Part shown: positions 24,727 through 33,939 of the stretch, one piece after another
Layout of the letters: the number at the start of each line of letters is the position of its first letter
Position numbering within the stretch: position 1 is the stretch's first letter
NCBI GenBank assembly: GCA_032122615.1
Contig: JAQBGF010000090.1
Span: forward strand, 1-42,992
DNA length: 42,992 nt
Origin: SHZI01 sp032122615
GTDB taxonomy: Bacteria > Pseudomonadota > Gammaproteobacteria > Steroidobacterales > GCA-2729495
Direction of reading: 5' to 3'
Notes under the pieces: model-generated
The model's database searches: none
Told to the model about the DNA's origin: nothing
Seen by the model: only the letters and a program-made list of their open reading frames with translations
Translations under genes and position numbers: made by a program

Positions 24727-25701
24727 CTACTGCCGCGAAAATTCGCGGGCCAGGTAGTCGTCGGACCACGATCTCAGCCGGTAATCGGCCAGGAACCCGC
24801 AGTGCCCGCCCCAGCGCGTGCGGTGAATCGAGAGCGCTGCAGGCCTCGCCAGCCGGGCAATCGAAGCAGCAGGAACCACCGGATCGTCATCGGCCAGCAA
24901 CATGCTGGACGGCACGACGAGGCCAGCCAGCCGGTCGCCCGTGATGGCGTAACCGTGCAGATAGCTCGCAAGATCCGGGAACTCGGTGTAACGCGTGACG
25001 AAGAAGTCGGTCATGTCGCGCAACGAACGAAAGCGGCTTAGCTTGCCGAAATCGAAGTCTGCCGGAAACAAACTGGCCTTTAGTTCCAGGGATCGGCGCC
25101 ACTTCCGGAGGTAATACTGCTGGTAGAGCACCAGCCCGGAATCCAGCGCCACCATGGTTTCCTCCGGATCCAGCACCGGGCAGACGGCGGCCACGCGCAC
25201 AAGCCCGAGCGCCGGGCCGTCCGCAGCGGCGATGCGGAGGGCGAAATTGCCGCCCAGAGAAAATCCCCCGAGGTGCAGCGACTCGCCGGGAAATCGATCA
25301 CGCACCCAGCGCGTGGCCTCGATCATCTCGTCGAGGCGACAGGAATGAAAGATCTCGCGATTCAGGTGCTGGGAATCGCCGTGGTCCCGCATGTTGATGC
25401 GGACAATCCGGAAGCCCGCCTGCCACAGTCGATTGGCAGCAGACACCACGTGTAGCGACCCGGCACTACCCTCCCAGCCGTGCAGGAGGATCGCCAGGCG
25501 GCCGTTCGGCGGGCGGGCGGGCGTGTGCTGGGCCGTGAGCCGGACACCGTCGTGGCATTCGATCAGCAGTTGCTCGCTGGCAGCCAGCAGGCTGGTCGCG
25601 TCGCCCATTACCCGGTCCCGCCGCCAACCGCTTTTGGAAAGCGCCGCCTGCACGCCAGCGTGCCGCATCAATAGCGGTGATATATAGCCAGTGCCCGTCA
25701 T
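24727..25701 (-). CDS. YheT-type alpha/beta hydrolase
   Basis: 324 residues. LLHGWEGSAGS is the oxyanion region, HLGGFSLGGNFAL the nucleophile elbow (Ser in GFSLGGN), LADDDPVVP the Asp loop, and WGGHCGF carries the catalytic His. The order and the N-terminal SPLLMRH match the YheT/ABHD1-3 family of predicted esterases or lipases; the substrate is not known. It is downstream of, and in the same direction as, the receiver-OmpA-like gene after 17 bp. Confidence 0.88.
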   Translation of the reverse strand: MTGTGYISPLLMRHAGVQAALSKSGWRRDRVMGDATSLLAASEQLLIECHDGVRLTAQHTPARPPNGRLAILLHGWEGSAGSLHVVSAANRLWQAGFRIVRINMRDHGDSQHLNREIFHSCRLDEMIEATRWVRDRFPGESLHLGGFSLGGNFALRIAAADGPALGLVRVAAVCPVLDPEETMVALDSGLVLYQQYYLRKWRRSLELKASLFPADFDFGKLSRFRSLRDMTDFFVTRYTEFPDLASYLHGYAITGDRLAGLVVPSSMLLADDDPVVPAASIARLARPAALSIHRTRWGGHCGFLADYRLRSWSDDYLAREFSRQ

Positions 25702-25718
25702 TACGCGCTGATAGGTTG

Positions 25719-27047
25719 TTATCTGTTGGTGGGGTCCGCAGTGAGCCTGATCTCGACCCGCTGATTCTGCTGCGCCGTCCGGTTCCAGTCGCCGGCCGTC
25801 ATGTCGTCCGTCGCAACTCCGTAGGGTATCAGCGGCTCGGAATTGCCGAGGGACTCAAGTTCGACCGTTATGGGGCCACCGCCCACAATCAGTTCGACCA
25901 GATAATTAGCGAAGGACACGGACTGCCGGGCCGACTCCGCCCGTGCCTCCTCCGGCGGCAACCCAGTCCGGTCGCAACGCGTAGCCGGCAGGTCGCTGGC
26001 AGCCATCGCCCAGTTGCCATCGGCTGTCCGGCGCATGCAAAAGTCACCCACATGGCTTTCGAGCCGGATCGTCCCGCGAAAATTGAGGGCACGCAGACGG
26101 TCCACGAGCCCCTGCAGTTTTTCCAGCTGCTCATCGCCGAAAGGCAAGGCAGTCGGGGGATAGGTGGCGCTCTGGTTCACGCTCCACTCAAGAGCAGCGG
26201 CGACGCCCGCCGACCGCTCGGGCTCGCTCGCCCGGTCCCTGGACATTCGGGACACTACGTTCTCGGCGTCCGCCACATCGTTCGCACGGCGTGAGTTGAG
26301 TTCTGACAGCAAGCCGATGTTCTGCCGGGTGACGGCCCGCCATTTCGCTTCCGAATCCAGGTGCAGCCAGATAAACGTCGCGGCTACGACGGCCAGGACC
26401 GCGATCAGCGCGCCATACGGCCAGAACCTGCTCCGTGCTGGCGGTACTACCAACTGCGCAGCCGGCACGTGTTCGGTGAGCACACGACTGATGGTCGTCT
26501 CAAGGTCTGACCGGAGCGCCCGGTTGTGATCGACCAGCATCTCCTGCAGCCACCGGTGCAGATCCGACCAGTCGGCCGGGGCATTGACGGATTCGACGCC
26601 GGGCAATCCCGTCGAGTCACCAGACCTGCGTGCCAGATCGCTGGCTCTGCGTGCCGGTACCTGTGCCTCCGCACCCGAAAGCAGATGCAGGGAGCGGAGC
26701 ACCTCGCCAACTTCGACCGGCTTGATCTGCTTCGGCAGGACCCCCACCGCACCCAGCGCGCGCGCCTGCCCCACATACAGCTCTCCGGACTGGGAGGTGT
26801 ACATCATCACCGGTATCGTCGCGGTTGCCGGGTTCTCCTTGATGGCCTTCACGGCCTGAAAGCCGTCCATGCCCGGCATCATGTGATCCATGAAAATCAC
26901 GTCCGGCCGGTGCGCGGTAAGAAATTCGAGGGCGGCCTCCGCCGATTCTGCCGTCTCAACCTGGAGGTCGTGGTCGACCAGCATGCGCCGGAGCGCCTCA
27001 CGGGCGGTCCTCGAATCGTCAACTATCAGTGCGCTTTTGTGGGCCAC
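25719..27047 (-). CDS. receiver-TM-OmpA-like hybrid protein
   Basis: 442 residues from GTG 27047, where the receiver domain begins (VAHKSALIVDDS); ATG 27098 adds 17 unlikely residues. Residues 1-120 form a CheY-like receiver with phosphorylatable Asp54 in IFMDHMMPG and Lys in VLPKQIKP. A linker of about 90 residues leads to one transmembrane helix (GALIAVLAVVAATFIWLHL). The last 130 residues look like an OmpA-type periplasmic domain, ending TAQQNQRVEIRLT. A cytoplasmic receiver joined across the membrane to a peptidoglycan-binding-like domain is unusual. The gene is divergent, by 92 bp, from a GGDEF-EAL gene. Confidence 0.78.
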   Translation of the reverse strand: MAHKSALIVDDSRTAREALRRMLVDHDLQVETAESAEAALEFLTAHRPDVIFMDHMMPGMDGFQAVKAIKENPATATIPVMMYTSQSGELYVGQARALGAVGVLPKQIKPVEVGEVLRSLHLLSGAEAQVPARRASDLARRSGDSTGLPGVESVNAPADWSDLHRWLQEMLVDHNRALRSDLETTISRVLTEHVPAAQLVVPPARSRFWPYGALIAVLAVVAATFIWLHLDSEAKWRAVTRQNIGLLSELNSRRANDVADAENVVSRMSRDRASEPERSAGVAAALEWSVNQSATYPPTALPFGDEQLEKLQGLVDRLRALNFRGTIRLESHVGDFCMRRTADGNWAMAASDLPATRCDRTGLPPEEARAESARQSVSFANYLVELIVGGGPITVELESLGNSEPLIPYGVATDDMTAGDWNRTAQQNQRVEIRLTADPTNR

Positions 27048-27139
27048 GCGGCCATTGTAAACCTCGCCCACGGCCGTTCGGCTTGTCGGAACGCGCATCC
27101 CTCGTCATGCTAGGGGTCTTCGAGGGCCGAATAACAATA

Positions 27140-29158
27140 ATGTTGCCCCGCTCAAGCCTGCAGATATTGGCCGCCGCTGCCGCGTACAGCGCCGGTCCCG
27201 TTGCGGCAGCCGAAAACGGCGCCGTTATGTCCACCGGGGCGCTGATACTGGTTCCGGGCCTGCTGATTGCGCTGGTCATTCTCGCCCTTGTGCTTCGCAC
27301 CCGGCTCGCCAGGGGCCAGCGGGGGGTGCGGGAATTGACGGCCGCCGTGGAACGGCTGGCCCGTGGCGAGCTTGGCGTTGATATCAGCAGCGCCGACACC
27401 GCCGATATCGGCGGACTCGCCAACGCTCTCGACCGGCTGCGCCTGAGTCTGCGCACGACGGCAATGTCCCGCGACTACCTGAGCCAGGTCATTTCCAGCA
27501 TCAGCGACGCGGTGTTGCTGACCCGGATGGACGGGACGATAGCCCGCGTGAACCCTGCCGCCGAACGTTTGCTGGGCCAGGCCGCCGCGGATTTGCGCGG
27601 CCTGCCACTGGCAAACCTTCTGCCCGATAACCAGAAGGCTGCCTTTACCTTCGCCGACGGGAAGACCCGGGATACCACCCTGCTGGGCTCGACCGGCAGC
27701 GAAATTCCCGTGTCCTACACCTGCGCCGAAATCACAGCCGACGAACCGGCGTTGCGCGGCTACGTGATCACCGCCCGCAATATCAGCGAGCGGAAGATTG
27801 CCGAACAACGCATCAGGTACCTGGCCCGAATCGACGCGCTGACCAAGGTGCCTAACCGCATGCAGTTCCAGCACCTGCTCCAGCGGGCAATCGCACGGGC
27901 CCGCCGCGGCAATCACCGGCTGGCCCTGATCTATATGGATGTCGACAAGTTCAAGGAAGTCAACGACACCTTCGGCCACGAAGCTGGCGATCTCTGCCTG
28001 GAAACACTAACCGATCGACTGCGCCGGATTCTGCCCGACGGGTCCGTGGTGGGCCGCCTCGCCGGCGACGAATTCTGCGTAATCCTTGACAGCCTGGACC
28101 CGGAGCGCAACCTGCGGGCAGAAGTGGTTGCGACCACGCGCATGCTCCAGGAATCGATCACGGAGCCCGTGCTTTTCAATGGTAATCAGGTCTACGTGAG
28201 CACCAGCGCCGGTATCGCCCACTATCCCGGCGACGGGAATAACGTGATCGACCTGATCCGCAACGCGGATGCAGCGCTGTACCGGGCCAAGCGCCAGGGC
28301 GGTGGCGCACTCGAGGTTTACCACCCTGACATGAACGCGGCAGCGGTCGAGCGCCTGATGCTGAAAAGCCGCCTGCGCAGGGCCTTCGAGAAAAATGAAC
28401 TGCGCGTGCACTACCAGCCGAAAATCAGCCTGCTGGACGGATCAATTGTCGGTGCCGAGGCGCTGGTTCGCTGGGAACTGACAGACCGCGGCATTGTGCT
28501 GCCAGCGGAATTCATTCCGCTGGCGGAAGAAAGCAATCTGATCCTGCAAATCGGCGAGTGGGTGCTCGATCGGGTCTGCACCGACTACAAAAAATGGCAG
28601 GACGGGCAGTTGCACCCAGGGCGGGTGGCAGTGAATCTGTCGCTGCGTCAGTTGAAACAACGCAACTTCATCAGCCAGATCTCCGCGATACTCGAGAAGC
28701 ACGGCGTCCCTACCGATGCCATTGAACTCGAGATCACTGAATCCACCCTGATGGAAGACCCGACGCGAACCCTGCACCTGCTCGGCGAACTGCACCGCAT
28801 GGGCCTGCGGCTGGCCATTGACGACTTCGGCACCGGTTATTCGTCCCTGAGCGCACTCCAGCAGTTTCCGATCTCGACCCTCAAGATCGACCAGTCGTTC
28901 GTCCACAATGCCACCACGAACCACGATCAGGCGACGATCGTCGCCATGATCATAGAGATGGGCCACAGCCTGCGTCTCGACGTCGTCGCCGAGGGCATTG
29001 AGTCAGAGGACCAGCTGCGATTCCTGCGCGCCCTGAATTGCGACTACGCCCAGGGCCTGCTGTTTGGCCGCGCGATGGCGGCCGACGATTTTCGCGATTT
29101 GCTGCTGAGCCAGACCGGCAATGCCGGGCGTTATCGGCCCCTGTTCGCGCGCGGCTGA
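27140..29158 (+). CDS. PAS-GGDEF-EAL cyclic-di-GMP signalling protein
   Basis: About 672 residues from ATG 27140, the start that begins a signal-like segment (MLPRSSLQILAAAAAYSAG). Then follow a transmembrane helix (ALILVPGLLIALVILALVL), a HAMP-like linker, a PAS domain (ISSISDAVLLTRMDGTIARVNPA), a GGDEF domain and an EAL domain. The GGDEF signature is AGDEF (near residue 308), a variant that can be active or degenerate. The EAL domain looks intact (GAEALVRW, IDDFGTGYSSL, KIDQSFV, AEGIE), so hydrolysis of c-di-GMP is the safer prediction. Divergent from the receiver-OmpA-like gene, a likely signalling partner. Confidence 0.92.
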   Translation: MLPRSSLQILAAAAAYSAGPVAAAENGAVMSTGALILVPGLLIALVILALVLRTRLARGQRGVRELTAAVERLARGELGVDISSADTADIGGLANALDRLRLSLRTTAMSRDYLSQVISSISDAVLLTRMDGTIARVNPAAERLLGQAAADLRGLPLANLLPDNQKAAFTFADGKTRDTTLLGSTGSEIPVSYTCAEITADEPALRGYVITARNISERKIAEQRIRYLARIDALTKVPNRMQFQHLLQRAIARARRGNHRLALIYMDVDKFKEVNDTFGHEAGDLCLETLTDRLRRILPDGSVVGRLAGDEFCVILDSLDPERNLRAEVVATTRMLQESITEPVLFNGNQVYVSTSAGIAHYPGDGNNVIDLIRNADAALYRAKRQGGGALEVYHPDMNAAAVERLMLKSRLRRAFEKNELRVHYQPKISLLDGSIVGAEALVRWELTDRGIVLPAEFIPLAEESNLILQIGEWVLDRVCTDYKKWQDGQLHPGRVAVNLSLRQLKQRNFISQISAILEKHGVPTDAIELEITESTLMEDPTRTLHLLGELHRMGLRLAIDDFGTGYSSLSALQQFPISTLKIDQSFVHNATTNHDQATIVAMIIEMGHSLRLDVVAEGIESEDQLRFLRALNCDYAQGLLFGRAMAADDFRDLLLSQTGNAGRYRPLFARG

Positions 29159-29201
29159 GCCTGCGGCATAATTTGCCTACCCTCACCCCGGAGCACACAT
29201 C

Positions 29202-29543
29202 ATGCGCAACCCCGCTTCCATCGCCATCCTGTTCCTGGCAGTCAGCCTCGCGCCCGCCGCCCAGGCCGCCTGTGAGTATCCCGCCGACGTGAAGATTCCG
29301 GAGGGCAAGTCCGCCACCCAGGACGACATCAGCGCTGCCAGTGCGGCCGTGAAAACGTATCTGGGCGACATGGAGGCCTACATGGACTGCATCGACGCCG
29401 ATGTCGCCGCGCTACCCGCTGAGCAGCAGACCCCGGAAACCAAGGCCCTGCACGTCAAGCGGTACAACGCCGCGGTCGACGCCATGGAAGCCACGGCAAA
29501 CTCGTTCAACGAGCAACTACGGGCCTTCAAGGGCGCCAGGTAG
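29202..29543 (+). CDS. small secreted protein, unknown function
   Basis: 113 residues with a signal peptide (MRNPASIAILFLAVSLAPAAQA) cleaved before ACEYPADVKIPEGKSAT. The mature protein is helical with two Cys (CEYP and DCID) that could form a disulfide. I recall similar periplasmic hypotheticals in related gammaproteobacteria but no named function. The TAG stop is formed by the REP-like unit at 29540-29562. Confidence 0.7.
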   Translation: MRNPASIAILFLAVSLAPAAQAACEYPADVKIPEGKSATQDDISAASAAVKTYLGDMEAYMDCIDADVAALPAEQQTPETKALHVKRYNAAVDAMEATANSFNEQLRAFKGAR

Positions 29544-29620
29544 GAGCGCCTTCAGGCGCGACACATATCGATCGCGCCTTCAGGCGCGATCAGGCTGGTC
29601 GCGCCTGAAGGCGCTCCTAC
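29540..29620. repeat. cluster of three REP-like units
   Basis: 29540-29562 reads GTAGGAGCGCCTTCAG then GCGCGAC; 29571-29590 is the central palindrome alone (ATCGCGCCTTCAGGCGCGAT); 29598-29620 is the full unit inverted. Compared with the units at 1410, 9408 and 11000, the stem bases are changed in pairs (GCGGC/GCCGC to GCGCC/GGCGC), so pairing is kept. The two full copies face each other between a secreted-protein gene and mdh. Confidence 0.88.
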
Positions 29621-29656
29621 GAGTTAGAATCCGCGCCCCGAACCTAAGGACTCCCC

Positions 29657-30634
29657 ATGACCAAAGCCGCGAGAGTCACCATTACCGGCGCTGCCGGCCA
29701 GATCGGCTACCAGCTCGCCTTTCGCATCGCTTCCGGCCAGCTGCTGGGCCCGAATCAGCCGGTGATCCTCCAGTTACTGGAAATCACGCCGGCGCTGAAC
29801 GCCCTGAACGGCGTGGTGATGGAACTGGAAGATTGCGCCTTCCCGACCCTGCAGGGCGTGGTGGCCACTGATCAGGCCGACGTCGCCTTCAAGGACACCG
29901 ACTACGCGTTGCTGGTCGGCGCAAAGCCCCGTGGGCCGGGCATGGAACGGGCGGCTCTGCTGCGCGACAACGCGAAAATCTTTACCGTCCAGGGCAAGGC
30001 GCTGAATGAACACGCCAGCCGCCAGGTCAAGGTGCTGGTGGTTGGCAATCCCGCCAACACCAACGCACTGATCGCCCAAAGCAACGCGCCCGGCCTGAAT
30101 CCCGCCAACTTCACGGCAATGATGCGCCTCGATCACAACCGGGCGCTGGGCCAGCTCGCGGCCAAGACCGGCACTCACGTCAACCAGATCAGCCGCATGA
30201 CCATCTGGGGCAACCACTCCGCCACCCAATACCCGGATATCAGTCACGCGCTCGTCAACGAACGGCGGGCCAGCGAACTCGTGGATGCCAATTGGGTGAA
30301 GGACGATTTCATTCCGACCGTGCAACAGCGCGGCGCGGCGATCATCAAGGCCCGCGGCCTGTCGAGCGCTGCCTCCGCTGCGTCGGCCGCCATCGACCAC
30401 ATCCGCGACTGGGTCCTCGGGACGCCCGGCGACGACTGGGTGAGCATGGCCGTGCCGTCGGACGGCAGCTACGGCATCAAGGAAGGCATTATTTATTCCT
30501 ACCCGGTGCGCTGCGCCAAGGGCAAGTACGAGATCATCGACGGCCTGGCTATCAGCGATTTCAGTCGCGAACGCATGAAAGCCACTGAGGACGAGCTCCG
30601 CCAGGAGCGGGACGCGGTCGCCGCATTGCTCTAA
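29657..30634 (+). CDS. mdh: malate dehydrogenase
   Basis: A 325-residue NAD-dependent enzyme of the cytosolic-type malate dehydrogenase group (interconverts malate and oxaloacetate in the TCA cycle). NAD-binding loop GAAGQIGYQLAFRI, substrate Arg loop GAKPRGPGMERA, VVGNPANTNALI, LDHNRA, and catalytic His in IWGNHSATQYPD are all present. AAGGACT before ATG 29657 serves as ribosome site. It is monocistronic between a repeat cluster and a three-way-junction-like element. Confidence 0.96.
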   Translation: MTKAARVTITGAAGQIGYQLAFRIASGQLLGPNQPVILQLLEITPALNALNGVVMELEDCAFPTLQGVVATDQADVAFKDTDYALLVGAKPRGPGMERAALLRDNAKIFTVQGKALNEHASRQVKVLVVGNPANTNALIAQSNAPGLNPANFTAMMRLDHNRALGQLAAKTGTHVNQISRMTIWGNHSATQYPDISHALVNERRASELVDANWVKDDFIPTVQQRGAAIIKARGLSSAASAASAAIDHIRDWVLGTPGDDWVSMAVPSDGSYGIKEGIIYSYPVRCAKGKYEIIDGLAISDFSRERMKATEDELRQERDAVAALL

Positions 30635-30665
30635 CGTCTTCGCCAGAGGCCACTTCGCCGGGCGA

Positions 30666-30796
30666 GGTGGCGGGGAGGCTTTGCGGCGGGACGTTCGCTG
30701 CGGCTATCCCTGGCCTTCGCTCTACTTGACGCGGGCTGGCGCCGGGCTTCCTGCCCGGCTGGCCCTCGATACCCGCCGCAAAGCCTCCCCGCCACC
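30666..30796. repeat. three-way-junction-like intergenic element, copy B
   Basis: Outer arms 30666-30690 and 30772-30796 are perfect 25-bp complements (containing GGCTTTGCGGCGGG and CCCGCCGCAAAGCC). The 81-nt core 30691-30771 matches the core at 9494-9574 with only a handful of changes and repeats its two inner hairpins (GGCTATCCCTGGCC and GCCGGGC...GCCCGGC). It lies between mdh and fadE, both plus strand. Confidence 0.82.
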
Positions 30797-30907
30797 CCAT
30801 CCGGCTCTCAATCCCGCGGCAGGGCCTCCCACACCCCACACCGGGCTGCCACGGACACCCCCCGCCCAGCTGGTTTATAGTCGAGGGCCATCCCACGAGA
30901 CTTGGCC

Positions 30908-33397
30908 ATGGCTGACTTCCTCATCTGGCTGACCTGGACCGTCGCGCTCGCGGCTGTGCCCATCACCCTCGCTTACCGGCGCAGCGACCTCCCCACCGCC
31001 ACGCTGCTGCTCGGGTTTGCACTGGTCGTGTACTCGCTTTTTGGCGTGGGCTGGCTGGCGTGGAAGCTGATCTTGTGGACGCTGTTCGCCGGGCTGGTGG
31101 TTCTCAACTCCCTGAATTTCCGTCGTGAGCGGATCACGCTGCCGCTGCTGCGCTTCTACCGCACCGTGGTTCCGACGCTGTCGAACACCGAGCGCGAGGC
31201 GCTCGAAGCGGGCACCGTGGGCTGGGACGGCGAGTTGTTCTCCGGCGCCCCGGACTGGGCACGGCTGATGGCCCTGCCCGCCCCGCGGCTCACTGCCGAG
31301 GAACAGGCCTTCCTCGATGGCCCGACTGAAGAGCTCTGCCGGATTTCCGACGACTGGCAGATCACCCACGAACTCGCCGATATGCCGCCCAATGTCTGGG
31401 CCTTCATCAAGCAGCACCGCTTCTTTGCAATGATCATCCCGAAGCGCTACGGCGGCCTCGAGTTCTCCCCGATCGCCGTGGCTGCCGTACTGGCCAAGCT
31501 CTCGAGCCGCAGCGCCGTCGTGTCGTCCACCGTCGGTGTGCCGAATTCGCTAGGGCCCGCTGAACTGCTGCTCCATTACGGCACGGAGGAACAGCGGGAG
31601 CGCTACCTGCCGCGACTCGCCACCGGTGAGGAAATCCCGTGCTTTGCGCTAACCGGGCCTCGTGTGGGCTCGGATGCGGCATCGCTTCCCGATACCGGCG
31701 TGGTCTGCAAGGGCATGTGGCAGGGCCAGGAGATCGTCGGCATCCGGCTCAACTGGGACAAGCGCTACATCACCCTGGCGCCCATTGCGACCGTGCTGGG
31801 CCTAGCCTTCAAATTGTACGACCCCGACCACCTGATCGGCACGGAAACCGACCGCGGCATCACCGCGGCGCTGATCCCCGTTCGCACCCCCGGCGTGGAA
31901 ATCGGGCGCCGGCACCTGGCGTTGAACATCCCGTTCCAGAATGGCCCCACGCGGGGCCGTGACGTGTTCGTGCCGCTCGACGCCATCATTGGCGGACCGG
32001 AACGCGCCGGCCAGGGCTGGAAAATGCTGGTCGAGCAGTTGTCTGCCGGCCGGGGCATCACGCTGCCATCAAGCGCGATGGGCGGCAGCAAGGCCGTGGT
32101 CTATGCCTCGGGGGCCTACACCCGGCTGCGGAAGCAGTTCAACGTGCCGGTCTGTGAATTCGAGGGCGTGAGCGAGGCACTGGCGCGCATTGCCGGCTAC
32201 ACCTACATCGTCAATGCCGGGATGACAGTGACCTCCACGATGATCGCCCGCGGCGAGAAGCCCGCGGTGCCGTCGGCAGTCCTCAAGTACCACTGCACGG
32301 AACTGGCGCGCAAGATCGTTGACGATGCGATGGACGTGCACGGCGGCAAAGGCATCATGCTCGGACCGTCCAACTACCTGGCCCGCGGCTACCAGGGCGT
32401 ACCGATCGCGATCACTGTCGAGGGCGCCAACATCCTGACGCGCAGCCTCATCATCTTTGGCCAGGGTGCGATCCGCTGCCATCCGTTCGTCCTGAAGGAA
32501 ATGGAAGCCGCGAAGGACCCGGACTTCGCGCGCGGCCTGTCCGACTTCGACCGCTACCTGTTCGCGCATATCGGCTATGCCATCAGCAACGCGGCGCGCT
32601 CGTTCGTGCTGGCGCTGACCAATGCTGAAGTCAGCGGCACCCCGGTGGACGGCCCGACCGCCAGGTACTTCCAGCACGTTAATCGCTACAGCGCCGCTTT
32701 CGCACTCGCTGCCGACGTAGCCATGCTCGTGCTCGGGGGCCAGCTGAAGCGCAAGGAAACCCTGTCGGCACGCCTCGGCGACGTCTTCAGCAGCATCTAT
32801 CTGGCCAGCATGGTGCTGAAGCATTTCGACAACCAGGGCCGGCAGGAAGGCGACCTGCCGCTGGTGGAATGGGCGTGCCGAACGCTGCTGTACCAGGCGC
32901 AGGAACAGCTGCACGGCTTTCTGCGGAATTTCCCCAACCGGCCAGTCGCCGCGATGCTGCGGGTCTGTATATTCCCGCGGGGCCGCATGTACTCGGCGCC
33001 GCCGGATGACCTCGGCCGCGAGATCGTTGCGCTTATCACCCGACCGACCGAAACCCGCGAGCGGCTGTGCGACGGAATCTATGCCGCCCGACAGCCGGAT
33101 TCACCGCTGGGACAGTTGCAGACAACCCTGGAAATGGCCGAACGTCTGGCCCCGCTGGAAGCGAAGCTTCGCGACGCGATGCGCGCGGAACTCCTGACAC
33201 CCGGCGACGTTCACGAAGTCACCGCGCAGGCGCAGGAACGGGGCCTGATCACGGCCGACGAGGCACGCCAGTTGCAGGAGTTTGATGCCGCCGTGATGGC
33301 CATTATCAGCGTGGACGACTTCGATGCGTCGGAACTACGGCGCGTGGCACAGCCCGCGACGCTGCCCTTTCATGACACTGCGGGGGCTGTCGGTTAA
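30908..33397 (+). CDS. fadE: acyl-CoA dehydrogenase FadE
   Basis: 829 residues, the size of the long proteobacterial FadE (E. coli 814). ATG 30908. Two N-terminal membrane helices (about 1-20 and 28-60) are followed by the acyl-CoA dehydrogenase fold: RYGGLEFSPIAVAAVLAKLSS, FALTGPRVGSDAASLPD (FAD/substrate contact), QLSAGRGITLPSSAMGG and DAMDVHGGKGIMLGPSNYL. The C-terminal DUF1974 extension is typical of FadE. It introduces the first double bond in fatty-acid beta-oxidation at the inner membrane. Confidence 0.95.
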   Translation: MADFLIWLTWTVALAAVPITLAYRRSDLPTATLLLGFALVVYSLFGVGWLAWKLILWTLFAGLVVLNSLNFRRERITLPLLRFYRTVVPTLSNTEREALEAGTVGWDGELFSGAPDWARLMALPAPRLTAEEQAFLDGPTEELCRISDDWQITHELADMPPNVWAFIKQHRFFAMIIPKRYGGLEFSPIAVAAVLAKLSSRSAVVSSTVGVPNSLGPAELLLHYGTEEQRERYLPRLATGEEIPCFALTGPRVGSDAASLPDTGVVCKGMWQGQEIVGIRLNWDKRYITLAPIATVLGLAFKLYDPDHLIGTETDRGITAALIPVRTPGVEIGRRHLALNIPFQNGPTRGRDVFVPLDAIIGGPERAGQGWKMLVEQLSAGRGITLPSSAMGGSKAVVYASGAYTRLRKQFNVPVCEFEGVSEALARIAGYTYIVNAGMTVTSTMIARGEKPAVPSAVLKYHCTELARKIVDDAMDVHGGKGIMLGPSNYLARGYQGVPIAITVEGANILTRSLIIFGQGAIRCHPFVLKEMEAAKDPDFARGLSDFDRYLFAHIGYAISNAARSFVLALTNAEVSGTPVDGPTARYFQHVNRYSAAFALAADVAMLVLGGQLKRKETLSARLGDVFSSIYLASMVLKHFDNQGRQEGDLPLVEWACRTLLYQAQEQLHGFLRNFPNRPVAAMLRVCIFPRGRMYSAPPDDLGREIVALITRPTETRERLCDGIYAARQPDSPLGQLQTTLEMAERLAPLEAKLRDAMRAELLTPGDVHEVTAQAQERGLITADEARQLQEFDAAVMAIISVDDFDASELRRVAQPATLPFHDTAGAVG

Positions 33398-33406
33398 TAT
33401 TTGCCC

Positions 33407-33901
33407 ATGAAAAACCTCGCATTGAGACTGCTGGTTGCGGCTTCCCTGGGGCTGCTCCTGTCCGGTTGCGGCCAGTCACCTCCCCCGACGGCAGAGCCCG
33501 CCAGCGAGCCGGCGGCGGCCGAGGCACCTGCACTACCCCGCAGCGCGTCGCCGGACGGGGCTTCGCTAACGATCCTCAGCCCTGAAGGCGGCGACGTGGT
33601 GAGTTCCCCCGTGACGGTGCAATTTGACCTGCAGGGCATGACCCTGGCCCCGGCCGGTGATGCCACGCCGAATACCGGGCACCATCACCTGCTGGTCGAT
33701 GTGCCGGCACCCGACCTTGGCCAGGTGATTCCGAAGGACGCGCAACACCTGCATTTCGGTCAAGGCCAGGCGACCGCAGAGATCATCCTGGCGCCGGGTC
33801 AACACACGTTGCAACTCCTGCTCGGTGACGGTAATCACGTGCCACACAACCCCCCGGTGCTTTCGCCTCCCATCACCATCACCGTGCAATCAATCCCGTG
33901 A
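33407..33901 (+). CDS. DUF4399 lipoprotein
   Basis: 164 residues from ATG 33407. Lipoprotein signal MKNLALRLLVAASLGLLLSGC, then a Pro/Ala-rich linker. A DUF4399-type beta domain follows with a His cluster NTGHHHLLVD, then DAQHLHFGQGQ and LAPGQHTLQLLLGDGNHVPH. The His-rich strands suggest copper or other metal binding, but that is inference; the family has no established function. It begins 9 nt after fadE. Confidence 0.85.
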   Translation: MKNLALRLLVAASLGLLLSGCGQSPPPTAEPASEPAAAEAPALPRSASPDGASLTILSPEGGDVVSSPVTVQFDLQGMTLAPAGDATPNTGHHHLLVDVPAPDLGQVIPKDAQHLHFGQGQATAEIILAPGQHTLQLLLGDGNHVPHNPPVLSPPITITVQSIP

Positions 33902-33939
33902 TGGCGGGCTGACGAAACTCGCTGTTACTTACCGACAAC

